64,000 bases of DNA from Candidatus Omnitrophota bacterium (GTDB lineage Bacteria > Omnitrophota > Omnitrophia > Omnitrophales > JACROU01). Of the stretch, positions 27,954 through 36,045 are shown piece by piece. The DNA is taken from the NCBI GenBank assembly GCA_029261035.1, contig JAJDCD010000006.1, positions 23,167 to 87,166 of the forward strand. The letters are read 5' to 3'. The number at the start of each line of letters is the position of its first letter. Positions within the stretch are counted from its first letter, which is position 1. Both the position numbers and the translations under genes were made by a program. The notes beneath the pieces were generated by a model that saw nothing but the letters and a program-made list of their open reading frames with translations, was not told where the DNA came from and ran no database searches.

Positions 27954-28907
27954 TTATTTTTTCATGAGAAATTCTTTATTCTCAGTTTCTGATTCTTTGA
28001 TGTTGTTTAAAATTTGTAAGGCAAGGGCTAAAGCTTCTCTTGCGGCTATGTCAGGAGTTCCAAAGTTTTCTTTTCTTTGAACCTGATTAACAAAATCTTG
28101 AATTTCTTTTTTGAGAGATTCTCCTTTTTCAATAGCGATTTCTTTTTTGCTAATAGAAATGAAAGATTTTTTAAATATCTTTGCTGCTTGATCGGCATAG
28201 TCTAAAGAGATATAAGCATCGGGTTGGAAGATTCTAATTTTCCTTTGAGTTTCCGGGGTGAGCCTACTAGCTGTGATGTCGGCAATGCAACCATTTTCAA
28301 ATTTAAGACGAGCGTTAGCCAAATCTTCAAACTTTGTTAAAACAGATATTCCGACAGCCTCTGAACGAAGGACTTTCATATTGACTAAGCCGAGTAAAAT
28401 ATCGAGGTCATGAATCATCAGATCTAAGACAACCCCACAATCCGTAATGCGACCATTGAAAGGCCCTAAGCGATGAACTTCTATAAATCGAGGATTTTTA
28501 ATTATTTTAGCTATTTTCTGAAAACCCGAGTTATAACGTTCTACGTGGCCCACTTGTAAGAGGAGATTATTATTTTTTGCAATTTCAAGAACTTCATCTG
28601 CTTCTTCTAAATTCATAGCAATTGGTTTTTCGATAAGACAGTGAATATTATGTTCTAAAACTACTTTGGCAACAGGGTGATGGTGAGAGGTTGGGACGCA
28701 AATAGAAACCAGGTCAACTTTGTCTAAAAGAGTTCTGTAGTCTGTAGTAAAGGGAACATTGAGGTTTTTAGCAATTTCTTCTTTTGAAGGATCTGTGTCG
28801 CACACGCCAATTAGATCAATGGACTCTGAAAGTTCCTTATAAATACGGGCGTGAAACTTACCAAGATGTCCAACGCCTATTACACCTGCTCTTAATTTAC
28901 TCATCAT
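27954..28907 (-). CDS. Gfo/Idh/MocA family oxidoreductase
   Basis: 317 residues. The N-terminal Rossmann fold has GVIGVGHLGKFHARIY; EKPIAMNLEEAD is the family EKP motif that places the catalytic lysine near NAD. The C-terminal beta domain contains DLMIHDLDILL. Gfo/Idh genes often sit in lpxA-lpxB regions; in Acidithiobacillus GnnA of this family oxidises UDP-GlcNAc for a 3-amino sugar lipid A. No GnnB-type transaminase is visible here, so that role is only a possibility. The start may be either of two adjacent ATGs. Confidence 0.85.
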   Translation of the reverse strand: MMSKLRAGVIGVGHLGKFHARIYKELSESIDLIGVCDTDPSKEEIAKNLNVPFTTDYRTLLDKVDLVSICVPTSHHHPVAKVVLEHNIHCLIEKPIAMNLEEADEVLEIAKNNNLLLQVGHVERYNSGFQKIAKIIKNPRFIEVHRLGPFNGRITDCGVVLDLMIHDLDILLGLVNMKVLRSEAVGISVLTKFEDLANARLKFENGCIADITASRLTPETQRKIRIFQPDAYISLDYADQAAKIFKKSFISISKKEIAIEKGESLKKEIQDFVNQVQRKENFGTPDIAAREALALALQILNNIKESETENKEFLMKK

Positions 28908-28980
28908 TTATCCTAACTTTATATATTACCGTATCTTATGGAATCTTTGTTTTTCAGGAGGACTTATAGATCAAATCTTC

Positions 28981-29009
28981 TTGAGGCCCATCACCGTGTG
29001 TGCTAGAAT
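28981..29009 (+). promoter_or_regulatory. Sigma-70-type promoter with extended -10 upstream of msbA-like gene
   Basis: TTGAGG (28981-28986), 17-base spacer, TAGAAT (29004-29009), with TGC directly before the -10. Start is expected near 29016, so the transcript would run straight into the terminator at 29041. Confidence 0.65.
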
Positions 29010-29040
29010 CCTTAGCTTAACTAGATGATTTTATTATGTT

Positions 29041-29086
29041 TAAACCGTCCTGGAAAGCATATTTTACACGGACGGTTTATTTTTTG
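29041..29086 (+). terminator. Intrinsic terminator in the leader of the msbA-like gene
   Basis: A perfect 10-bp stem (TAAACCGTCC at 29041-29050 with 29070-29079), 19-base loop, then a run of T to 29085. It lies between the promoter at 28981 and the start codon at 29096. It could attenuate the exporter gene or end a ~70-base small RNA. Confidence 0.7.
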
Positions 29087-29095
29087 GGAAAAATA

Positions 29096-30838
29096 ATGGA
29101 TTTATATAAAAGACTCATAGCCTATATTAAGCCCTATAAAGGGAAGTTGATATCCGCAGGATTGTTTACCCTTTTCTATTCGTTAGCAAATAGTTTGGTA
29201 TCCGTGACCGTGTATGTGGTTACGAGTGGATTTATTAATAAGAAAACGGTAAGTTTAACCATTCCTAAAACAGACTATACGATAGATTTTACGACCGCTA
29301 TTATTCCTGTGGTAGTGATAGGGGTATTTTTGTTTAGAGGTGTTTTTGACTATTTGTCTAAATTCCTTATGCAGTCGGTGGGGCAACATGCAGTGATGGA
29401 TGTTCGTAATGAGCTATACAGTCATTTAATTCATCAAGACGTAGATTTTTTTAGTAAGGGAAAGACAGGGGACTTTATTTCTAGAATCATGAATGATGTC
29501 AGTCGTATCCAAGGAGCTATTACAGATGCGATGGTAGATCTTATTCGTCAGCCGATGGTTATTCTATTTAATATTCCGCTGGTTTTTTATTGGGATTATA
29601 AATTGGCTTTTATTAGTTTAATTGTATTTCCGATGGTCGCTTTACCTATTGGGTATTTTGGGAGACGTATTCGATCCAATAGTAAACACATCCAAGAAAA
29701 GACTTCAGATGTTACCACTATTCTTCAAGAGACTTTTACGGGCATTCGTATTGTTAAAGCATTTAATATGGAGAAAAAAGAAGTTAAAAAATTCGAACGT
29801 GTTAATCGTGGGGTGTTGAGTTATACGCTTAATGTGATTCGGATAACGTTGATTCAGAAACCTATGGTTGAGGTTTTTGGAGCTATAGGAGTTGCTTTTG
29901 CTGTTTGGTATGGGTTGACGTATTTACCCTTAGATCGTTTTACGGCTTTTGTAGCATCTCTTTTTATTCTATATGAACCACTAAAGAAGGTGAGTAAAAT
30001 TAATAGTACGATTCAACAGTCTCTCGCTGCGGGATCTCGTATTTTTGAAATCATTGATCAAAAGCCGAAGATTAAGGATTCAAAAGAAGCAAAGGTTTTT
30101 GAAGATGAAGTAACGGAAGTTGCATTCGAAGATGTTTCTTTCTCATATAAGTCGGATGTTTCTGTTTTAAACAATGTAAATTTAAAAGTACCTTCTGGAG
30201 ATGTTGTTGCCATAGTGGGTTCCAGTGGATCAGGGAAGACAACATTGGTGAATTTGTTGCCGCGATACTATGATCCTACCTCAGGACAAATTAAGATTAA
30301 TGGGCAAGATATTAGAAGCTTCACTCTAGAGTCCTTAAGATCTCAGATTGGCTATGTGGCTCAAGAAATTATTCTTTTTAATGATTCTGTTCGGGACAAT
30401 ATTTCTTATGGTCGTTCGAGTGCTTCTTTTGAAGAGATTAAGGAAGCGGCTGAGAAAGCGCATGCTCATGACTTTATTATGGAGTTACCTAACGGGTATG
30501 ATACGGAGATAGGAGAGAAGGGTGTTAGTTTGTCAGGAGGACAACGGCAAAGATTGTCTATTGCTCGTGCTATTTTGAAAAACCCACCTATTCTTATTTT
30601 TGACGAAGCAACATCTATGTTAGATACAGAGAGTGAACGTGAAGTCCAGAAGGCAATAGAATACGTAATGAAAGATAGGACTGTATTTGTAATTGCGCAT
30701 CGACTATCCACAATTAAAAACGCTACTAAAATTGTTGTTTTTGAAGAAGGGAAAATTGTAGAGTCCGGTACAAATGAAGAGCTTTTAAATTCAGATGGTA
30801 CCTATAAGCGTTTGTATGATTTGCAATTTCATGTGTAA
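29096..30838 (+). CDS. msbA: ABC exporter, MsbA-like lipid A flippase
   Basis: 580 residues from the ATG at 29096; an in-frame ATG at 29036 would put a terminator hairpin inside the gene. A six-helix exporter domain (about 1-330) is fused to an ATPase with Walker A GSSGSGKTT (about 374), signature LSGGQRQR (about 479), Walker B ILIFDEAT and the AHRLST switch His. The lipid A gene context and MsbA-like length suggest it flips lipid A core across the inner membrane. Other lipid or drug exporters of the family share these motifs, so the substrate is inferred. Confidence 0.85.
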   Translation: MDLYKRLIAYIKPYKGKLISAGLFTLFYSLANSLVSVTVYVVTSGFINKKTVSLTIPKTDYTIDFTTAIIPVVVIGVFLFRGVFDYLSKFLMQSVGQHAVMDVRNELYSHLIHQDVDFFSKGKTGDFISRIMNDVSRIQGAITDAMVDLIRQPMVILFNIPLVFYWDYKLAFISLIVFPMVALPIGYFGRRIRSNSKHIQEKTSDVTTILQETFTGIRIVKAFNMEKKEVKKFERVNRGVLSYTLNVIRITLIQKPMVEVFGAIGVAFAVWYGLTYLPLDRFTAFVASLFILYEPLKKVSKINSTIQQSLAAGSRIFEIIDQKPKIKDSKEAKVFEDEVTEVAFEDVSFSYKSDVSVLNNVNLKVPSGDVVAIVGSSGSGKTTLVNLLPRYYDPTSGQIKINGQDIRSFTLESLRSQIGYVAQEIILFNDSVRDNISYGRSSASFEEIKEAAEKAHAHDFIMELPNGYDTEIGEKGVSLSGGQRQRLSIARAILKNPPILIFDEATSMLDTESEREVQKAIEYVMKDRTVFVIAHRLSTIKNATKIVVFEEGKIVESGTNEELLNSDGTYKRLYDLQFHV

Positions 30839-30880
30839 AGAAAGAAAATAGATCTTTATTTTTAAATAAGGAGGAAACAT

Positions 30881-31603
30881 ATGAGAACATCTAATCCAGC
30901 ACTCAATAGTAAGGCCTTTCAAAATTTAACATCTACTTCAGATCAGAAAATGACGATTCAAGGGACAATCAATAAGACTGCTTTGTCCTTATTTATCCTT
31001 ATGGCTTCAGCAGCTTGGGTTTGGTCTAAAACAACATCAGGGGTGATCCCGCCTGTTGTGTGGCTCGGAGCTTTGGGGGGCTTTGTAGTGGCTATTATTA
31101 CGGTATTCAAAAAAGAGTGGGCGCCTATTACGACTCCTATTTATGCCGCTCTAGAAGGATTGTTTTTAGGAGCTATTTCAGCAATATTTGAAATGCAGTT
31201 TCCTGGCATTGTGATCCAGGCTGTAGCGTTGACTTTCGGGACAATGTTTTCGTTACTTTTCATGTATCAAACACGTATCATAAAAGTGACCCAGAATTTT
31301 AGAATGGGTGTTTTTGCCGCAACAGGAGCTATCGCGTTATTTTATATAATGAGTATGGTTCTCGGTTTTTTTGGCATTCGAATTCCTTTTATCCATGAAG
31401 GTGGGCTGTTAGGTATTGGGTTTAGTCTTTTTGTCGTTACTATTGCGGCATTAAACCTTGTTTTGGATTTTGATTTTATTGAGCAAGCTTCTGAGGCAGG
31501 AGTTCCTAAGTATATGGAGTGGTATGGTGCGTTTGGGTTATTGGTTACTCTTGTTTGGTTGTATATTGAAATACTAAGGTTATTAGGGAAGTTGAGAAGG
31601 TAG
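30881..31603 (+). CDS. Bax inhibitor-1/YccA family membrane protein
   Basis: 240 residues with seven hydrophobic helices. Start TSNPALNSKAF and later NLVLDFDFIEQASE match the bacterial BI-1/YbhL/YetJ family; the acidic residues of LDFDFIE correspond to the conserved aspartates of the pH-sensitive calcium leak channel studied in YetJ. The physiological role in this organism is unknown. A very strong AAGGAGG ribosome site precedes it. Confidence 0.85.
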   Translation: MRTSNPALNSKAFQNLTSTSDQKMTIQGTINKTALSLFILMASAAWVWSKTTSGVIPPVVWLGALGGFVVAIITVFKKEWAPITTPIYAALEGLFLGAISAIFEMQFPGIVIQAVALTFGTMFSLLFMYQTRIIKVTQNFRMGVFAATGAIALFYIMSMVLGFFGIRIPFIHEGGLLGIGFSLFVVTIAALNLVLDFDFIEQASEAGVPKYMEWYGAFGLLVTLVWLYIEILRLLGKLRR

Positions 31604-31677
31604 AAGAGAGTACGTTGTGGCGGCGAGGATATTATCCTAGCCTTTTACGGTAACCAATTTTAGGTTGTGGAGAGGGG

Positions 31678-31710
31678 TAAGAAAATAGGACATCGAGCCC
31701 TATTTTCTTA
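31678..31710. terminator. Terminator after the BI-1 gene
   Basis: TAAGAAAATAGG (31678-31689) and CCTATTTTCTTA (31699-31710) form a perfect 12-bp stem with a 9-base loop. The stem carries A-rich and T-rich flanks, so it may work in both directions. It separates the BI-1 gene from the pyr promoter. Confidence 0.65.
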
Positions 31711-31729
31711 TAAAGTTTTAAGGTGCTTC

Positions 31730-31758
31730 TTGACAATTCTTCTGCACTTTGTTATGTT
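31730..31758 (+). promoter_or_regulatory. Promoter of the pyrimidine operon
   Basis: A consensus TTGACA (31730-31735), 17-base spacer and TATGTT (31753-31758). Transcription should start near 31765, giving a leader of about 190 bases before pyrR that holds the PyrR binding hairpin and a terminator. Confidence 0.75.
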
Positions 31759-31782
31759 TATGGATACGCATTAGTTAAATTT

Positions 31783-31815
31783 CCTTTTAAACTGGTTCTG
31801 TGAAGCCAGGAAAGG
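31783..31815 (+). promoter_or_regulatory. PyrR-binding RNA hairpin (anti-antiterminator)
   Basis: Lower stem CCUUUU (31783-31788) with GAAAGG (31810-31815); an AAA bulge at 31789-31791 on the 5' side; upper stem CUGGUU (31792-31797) with AGCCAG (31804-31809); hexaloop CUGUGA (31798-31803). This is the architecture and the CNGNGA loop known for Bacillus PyrR binding loops, including the purine bulge. The 3' arm can alternatively pair with the 5' arm of the terminator (CAGG at 31807-31810 with CCTG at 31881-31884), the classic switch. The PyrR gene follows directly. Confidence 0.75.
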
Positions 31816-31879
31816 TGAGGTAAATGGTACAAAATAAGAGTTTTATACAATATGGTTGTACGGATTTTAGTTTAGGGAC

Positions 31880-31916
31880 GCCTGTTTCTCTTTATGAGGG
31901 ATAGGCCTTTTTTTTG
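31880..31916 (+). terminator. Attenuator terminator upstream of pyrR
   Basis: An 11-bp stem, 31880-31890 with 31896-31906 (three G-U pairs), loop TTTAT, followed by eight T at 31908-31915. It lies 40 bases before pyrR and would stop transcription of the whole pyr operon when formed. Confidence 0.85.
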
Positions 31917-31955
31917 TCTGCTTATAACGAATAACGTAGATTTTGAGGATAATTG

Positions 31956-32501
31956 ATGGAAACGGAAGTTATTAAGAAAATTTTGGATGCTGAGGGGATG
32001 GACCGGGTGATTACGCGTATTTCTCATGAGATTTTAGAGAAGAGTAAGGGAACTGAGAATCTGGTGATTGTGGGGATCGAAAGAGGTGGGGCTATTCTTG
32101 CAGAACGATTTCGCAAGAAAATTTCTCTAATAGAGAATGTAATTATTCCTAAGGGTTCGATTGATATCACTCTATATCGGGATGATATCGGGGAGGTAGG
32201 AACTCAACCTCTTATGAAAGGGACTCATTTAGAATTTGATATATCAGGTAAGAAAGTTGTTTTGGTGGATGATGTTTTGTTTACAGGAAGAACGGTGCGT
32301 TCAGCTTTAGATGCTTTGGTGGATTTTGGTAGACCTCAATGGGTGCGCTTAGCGGTTCTTTTAGACAGGGGGCATAGAGAGCTTCCTATTCGAGCAGATT
32401 ATGTGGGTAAAAATATTCCAACAGCTTTAGAGGAAGAAGTGGTTGTTCACTTTGAAGAAAAAGATGCGATGGATGAAGTTTATGTCGCGAGGAAAAAATA
32501 G
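31956..32501 (+). CDS. pyrR: Bifunctional pyr operon regulator / uracil phosphoribosyltransferase
   Basis: 181 residues from the ATG at 31956 with GAGG seven bases upstream. The PRPP-binding [14 protein letters not shown] and the RNA-contact segment [22 protein letters not shown] are strong PyrR signatures. In Bacillus, PyrR with UMP binds leader RNA and promotes termination, and it also has weak uracil phosphoribosyltransferase activity. The binding hairpin and terminator just upstream support the same mechanism here. Its stop codon overlaps pyrB by one base. Confidence 0.95.
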   Translation: METEVIKKILDAEGMDRVITRISHEILEKSKGTENLVIVGIERGGAILAERFRKKISLIENVIIPKGSIDITLYRDDIGEVGTQPLMKGTHLEFDISGKKVVLVDDVLFTGRTVRSALDALVDFGRPQWVRLAVLLDRGHRELPIRADYVGKNIPTALEEEVVVHFEEKDAMDEVYVARKK

Positions 32502-33487
32502 TGTTAGAAGGGAAGACAGACGTGGTTGAGGAATTAACACCAAACAAATCAAATACACAGTGGACTAAAAAAGACTTGCTGGGTATAAAAGATTTATCTG
32601 CAGAAGAAATTGAGTTGGTTTTAGACACAGCAGCTTCATTGAGACAGGTCTCTGAGAGAAGCATTAAGAAAGTACCTACTCTTCGTGGCCGGACGGTTGT
32701 TAACTTTTTTATTGAGCCGAGTACACGAACTCGAGCATCCTTTGAGTTAGCTGAGAAACGGTTGAGTGCAGACACTTTAAATTTCTCTGGAGGTTCGAGT
32801 AGTTTAGTTAAAGGGGAAACGCTTAAAGATACGGCTAAAACAGTAGAAGCTTTACAAGTGGATTTGATTGTCATTCGGCATCCTTCTTCAGGAGCACCTC
32901 ATCGTTTAAGTGAATATGTAAAACCTGGAATTATTAATGCGGGTGATGGAATTAATGAGCATCCAACACAAGCTTTGTTAGATATGTATACACTGAGAGA
33001 GAAGAAGGGAAGACTTAAAGGTTTAAAGGTTTGTTTTATTGGAGATATTCTTCATAGCCGTGTGGCTCGTTCCAATATTTGGGGACTGACTAAGATGGGT
33101 GCTAAGGTGATGGTGGCGGGGCCAAAAATGTTGATTCCTAAGGAGATTGAAAAAATGGGAGTCGAAGTCAGTTACGATGTCAAAAAAGCAGTTAAGGATG
33201 CGGATGCTATTAATTTACTTCGGATTCAATTAGAGCGCCAGAATGAACCGTTCTTTCCATCATTAAGAGAATATGCTCGATACTATGGTTTGAATTCGGA
33301 TGTGATGAAAAATGCTAAGGAAGATGCGTTGATTATGCATCCAGGACCAACGAACAGAGGAATCGAGTTGTCTTCAGAAGTTGCTGAAAGTAGCGGTTCT
33401 GTAATTTTAGAACAAGTAACGAATGGTTTAGCTGTTCGTATGGCTGTTTTGTATTTGCTAAGTATGTATAAGCCGGAAAATAAATAG
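32501..33487 (+). CDS. pyrB: Aspartate carbamoyltransferase catalytic subunit
   Basis: 328 residues from a GTG start, with GAGG upstream. Carbamoyl-phosphate site STRTRASFE, the [11 protein letters not shown]-like [10 protein letters not shown] and the MHPGPTNRG motif are intact. About 20 residues precede the usual start of homology, so a later start is possible, but only this one has a ribosome site and tight coupling to pyrR. No pyrI regulatory chain follows, so it is the unregulated class typical of pyrR-controlled operons. Confidence 0.95.
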   Translation: MLEGKTDVVEELTPNKSNTQWTKKDLLGIKDLSAEEIELVLDTAASLRQVSERSIKKVPTLRGRTVVNFFIEPSTRTRASFELAEKRLSADTLNFSGGSSSLVKGETLKDTAKTVEALQVDLIVIRHPSSGAPHRLSEYVKPGIINAGDGINEHPTQALLDMYTLREKKGRLKGLKVCFIGDILHSRVARSNIWGLTKMGAKVMVAGPKMLIPKEIEKMGVEVSYDVKKAVKDADAINLLRIQLERQNEPFFPSLREYARYYGLNSDVMKNAKEDALIMHPGPTNRGIELSSEVAESSGSVILEQVTNGLAVRMAVLYLLSMYKPENK

Positions 33488-33500
33488 GTTGGAGTAAAAA

Positions 33501-34793
33501 ATGTCTATCTTAATAAAAAATGCACATGCTTTTGATCCTCGAAATAATGTGGATGATATTTTGGATGTTGTTATTGATCGAGGTAAGGTGAAGCAAATAG
33601 GAAAGTCTTTAGATGTCTCTTGTGATGAAACTATAGATGCAACAGGTAAGTATTTATTGCCGGGTTTTGTGGATTTGCATGTGCACTTTAGAGAGCCTGG
33701 GGATGAATACAAAGAAACGATTAAAACAGGAGCTATGGCAGCTCTTCGTGGAGGGATTGTGGGTGCTGTAGCGATGCCTAACACAAGTCCTGCTACGGAT
33801 AGTCAAGCTATTGTCGAATTTGTTTTAAAGCGTGCATCAGAAGCTAATTTTAACATTTTCCCTTGCGGAACCTTGTCAAAAGGGCGGGCTGGAAAAGATA
33901 TTTCGGAAATGTCCGAGTTGAAAGAAGCGGGTTGTGTTGCTGTTAGTGATGATGGAAGCTATCTCAGCAATCCATTAGTTGCCCGACGGGCATTTGAATA
34001 CGCTTCTTCTTTAGGGTTGATTGTCATGAGTCATGCGGAAATTCCACAGCTTACCGTTGGTGGAGTTATGAATGAAGGTGAGACTTCTACACGTCTGGGG
34101 CTGAAAGGAAGTCCGGATATTGCAGAGTCCATGGCTGTTGCTTGTGATATTGAGCTAGCTAAATTGACAGGAGCGCACATTCATATCTGCCATATTTCTA
34201 CAAAGAAAGCTTTAGAGAATTTAGTGAGAGCAAGAGAGCAAGGTGTTCACGCAACTTGCGAAGTAACGCCACATCATTTTGCTTTGACGGATACAAGAAT
34301 TAAAAACTATGAGACTAACTTGAAGATGAATCCACCCTTAAGAACAGATGAAGATAAACTGTTTATGATTGAAGGACTAAAAAAAGGGTATATCGATTGT
34401 ATTGCAACAGATCATGCGCCACACTCTGAAGAAGAGAAAGATCGTGAATTTGAAAAAGCACCTGTGGGTGTTATTGGATTAGAAACGTCGTTTCCTGTAA
34501 CAATGACAGAGCTCTATCACAAAGAGAAAATGTCTTTAGATCTAATCTTAGAAAAACTATCTTTAAATCCAACAAAGATGTTGGGGCTTCTAGATTTTAA
34601 TGAAATTAAAGAGGGAAGTAAGGCGAACTTTGCACTTGTTGATTTAGATGAAAAGTGGGTGGTTGCCGAAGACTTATTTTATTCTAAGTCGAGAAACTCG
34701 AGCTTTCTTGGCAAAGAAGTGCAAGGAAATGTTGTTGCAACGGTATGTAATGGAAAATTATATCAATGGGCTAAAGAGTTGGTCAAAGAATAG
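33501..34793 (+). CDS. pyrC: Dihydroorotase, class I
   Basis: 430 residues. Zinc ligands are in DLHVHFREPG; the later CHISTKKA, EVTPHHF and ATDHAPHS supply the remaining ligands and the catalytic aspartate. This is the long class I amidohydrolase type found in Bacillus-like operons, not the short E. coli class II. It closes carbamoyl aspartate to dihydroorotate. It lies 13 bases after pyrB. Confidence 0.96.
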   Translation: MSILIKNAHAFDPRNNVDDILDVVIDRGKVKQIGKSLDVSCDETIDATGKYLLPGFVDLHVHFREPGDEYKETIKTGAMAALRGGIVGAVAMPNTSPATDSQAIVEFVLKRASEANFNIFPCGTLSKGRAGKDISEMSELKEAGCVAVSDDGSYLSNPLVARRAFEYASSLGLIVMSHAEIPQLTVGGVMNEGETSTRLGLKGSPDIAESMAVACDIELAKLTGAHIHICHISTKKALENLVRAREQGVHATCEVTPHHFALTDTRIKNYETNLKMNPPLRTDEDKLFMIEGLKKGYIDCIATDHAPHSEEEKDREFEKAPVGVIGLETSFPVTMTELYHKEKMSLDLILEKLSLNPTKMLGLLDFNEIKEGSKANFALVDLDEKWVVAEDLFYSKSRNSSFLGKEVQGNVVATVCNGKLYQWAKELVKE

Positions 34794-34857
34794 AAATTGG
34801 TAGTTTTGATCAAATTTTAGAAATCACTGTTTGAAAATGATTAGAAAGGGTCTTGTA

Positions 34858-36003
34858 ATGAAACGAGCAATGTTAGTACTTGAAGATGGGTTGGTTTTTG
34901 AAGGAGAATCCTTTGGTGCTGAAGGGGAAGTCTTTGGGGAAGTTGTTTTTAACACTTCGATGGTAGGTTACCAAGAAATTTTAACGGACCCTTCTTACAA
35001 GCGTCAAATTGTTGTGATGACTTATCCTTTGATTGGAAACTATGGAGTTAATTATGATGATGTGGAGTCTTCTATTCCTCAGGTTGAGGGTTTTGTGATT
35101 AAAGAGCTTAGCCCTGTGGTTAGTAATTATCGCTCTAAACAATCGTTAGGGGAGTATTTGTATGACAATGCTGTCCCTGGAATTCAAGGAATTGACACTC
35201 GGAAATTAGTAACCCATTTAAGAGATAATGGGGTTAAGCGAGGGGTTATATCAACCATAGATTTAGATGCGGATAGTTTATTGCAAAAAGTTATTAACTC
35301 GCCTGAAATGACAGGGAGAGATTTGGTTAAAGAAGTTACAACATTTGAGTCTTATCAGTTTGATGAGACCTTGCTGCCGGAATTTACCTGGCCTCTTCTA
35401 GAGCTGAAAAAAAGAGAGGTTTTTAATATTGTTTGTATCGACTCTGGGATAAAGAGAAATATCTTAAGAAAATTAAACCAACATGGTTTTAAAGTTACTG
35501 TAGTTTCTGCAACAGATACTTACGAAGATATTATGTCTAAAAATCCAGATGGTGTGTTTCTATCAAATGGTCCAGGGGACCCAGCTGCTTGTGATTACCT
35601 TGTTGAAACGGTTAAGCAACTTATAGGAAAAGTTCCGATTTTTGGTATTTGTTTAGGGCATCAAATACTTGCTTTGGCTTTAGGGGGGCAAACTTACAAA
35701 CTGAAATTTGGTCATCGGGGAGCAAATCATCCTGTCATGGATTTAGAAACAAGAAAAGTTGAAATCACTGCTCAAAATCATGGTTTTTGTGTGGATGTTG
35801 ATTCTCTTGATAGCAAAGATATCGAAGTGACGCATATTAATTTGAATGACAAAACTTGTGAGGGTTTTCGACATAAACGACACCCTCTTTTTTCGGTTCA
35901 ATATCACCCAGAAAGTTCTCCAGGACCTCACGATAGTGATTATTTATTTGAACGTTTTCATCAACTGATTAAAAACAATCAAGCATCAGGACAAAAAGTT
36001 TAA
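34858..36003 (+). CDS. carA: Carbamoyl-phosphate synthase small subunit
   Basis: 381 residues from the ATG at 34858 (AGAAAGGG upstream); the ATG at 34831 adds nine residues. The N-terminal CPSase domain starts LVLEDGLVFEGESFG. The class I amidotransferase has nucleophile Cys in GICLGHQ (about residue 265) and the His-Glu pair in QYHPESSPGPHDS. It supplies ammonia to CarB from glutamine. Confidence 0.95.
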   Translation: MKRAMLVLEDGLVFEGESFGAEGEVFGEVVFNTSMVGYQEILTDPSYKRQIVVMTYPLIGNYGVNYDDVESSIPQVEGFVIKELSPVVSNYRSKQSLGEYLYDNAVPGIQGIDTRKLVTHLRDNGVKRGVISTIDLDADSLLQKVINSPEMTGRDLVKEVTTFESYQFDETLLPEFTWPLLELKKREVFNIVCIDSGIKRNILRKLNQHGFKVTVVSATDTYEDIMSKNPDGVFLSNGPGDPAACDYLVETVKQLIGKVPIFGICLGHQILALALGGQTYKLKFGHRGANHPVMDLETRKVEITAQNHGFCVDVDSLDSKDIEVTHINLNDKTCEGFRHKRHPLFSVQYHPESSPGPHDSDYLFERFHQLIKNNQASGQKV

Positions 36004-36014
36004 TTTCTATCTGA

Positions 36015-36030
36015 TAGCTGTAAGCTTTAA
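36015..36030. repeat. Short 7-base-periodic repeat (two units)
   Basis: AGCTGTA and AGCTTTA in tandem between carA and carB, in phase with the repeat family described at 2205 and 54373. The short length makes chance possible. Confidence 0.3.
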
Positions 36031-36045
36031 TAAAGGATATGACCA

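Noticed and set aside
29036-29095. Upstream ATG giving the msbA-like protein 20 extra residues
   Set aside because: The extra codons are the terminator hairpin; the ATG at 29096 starts where family homology begins.
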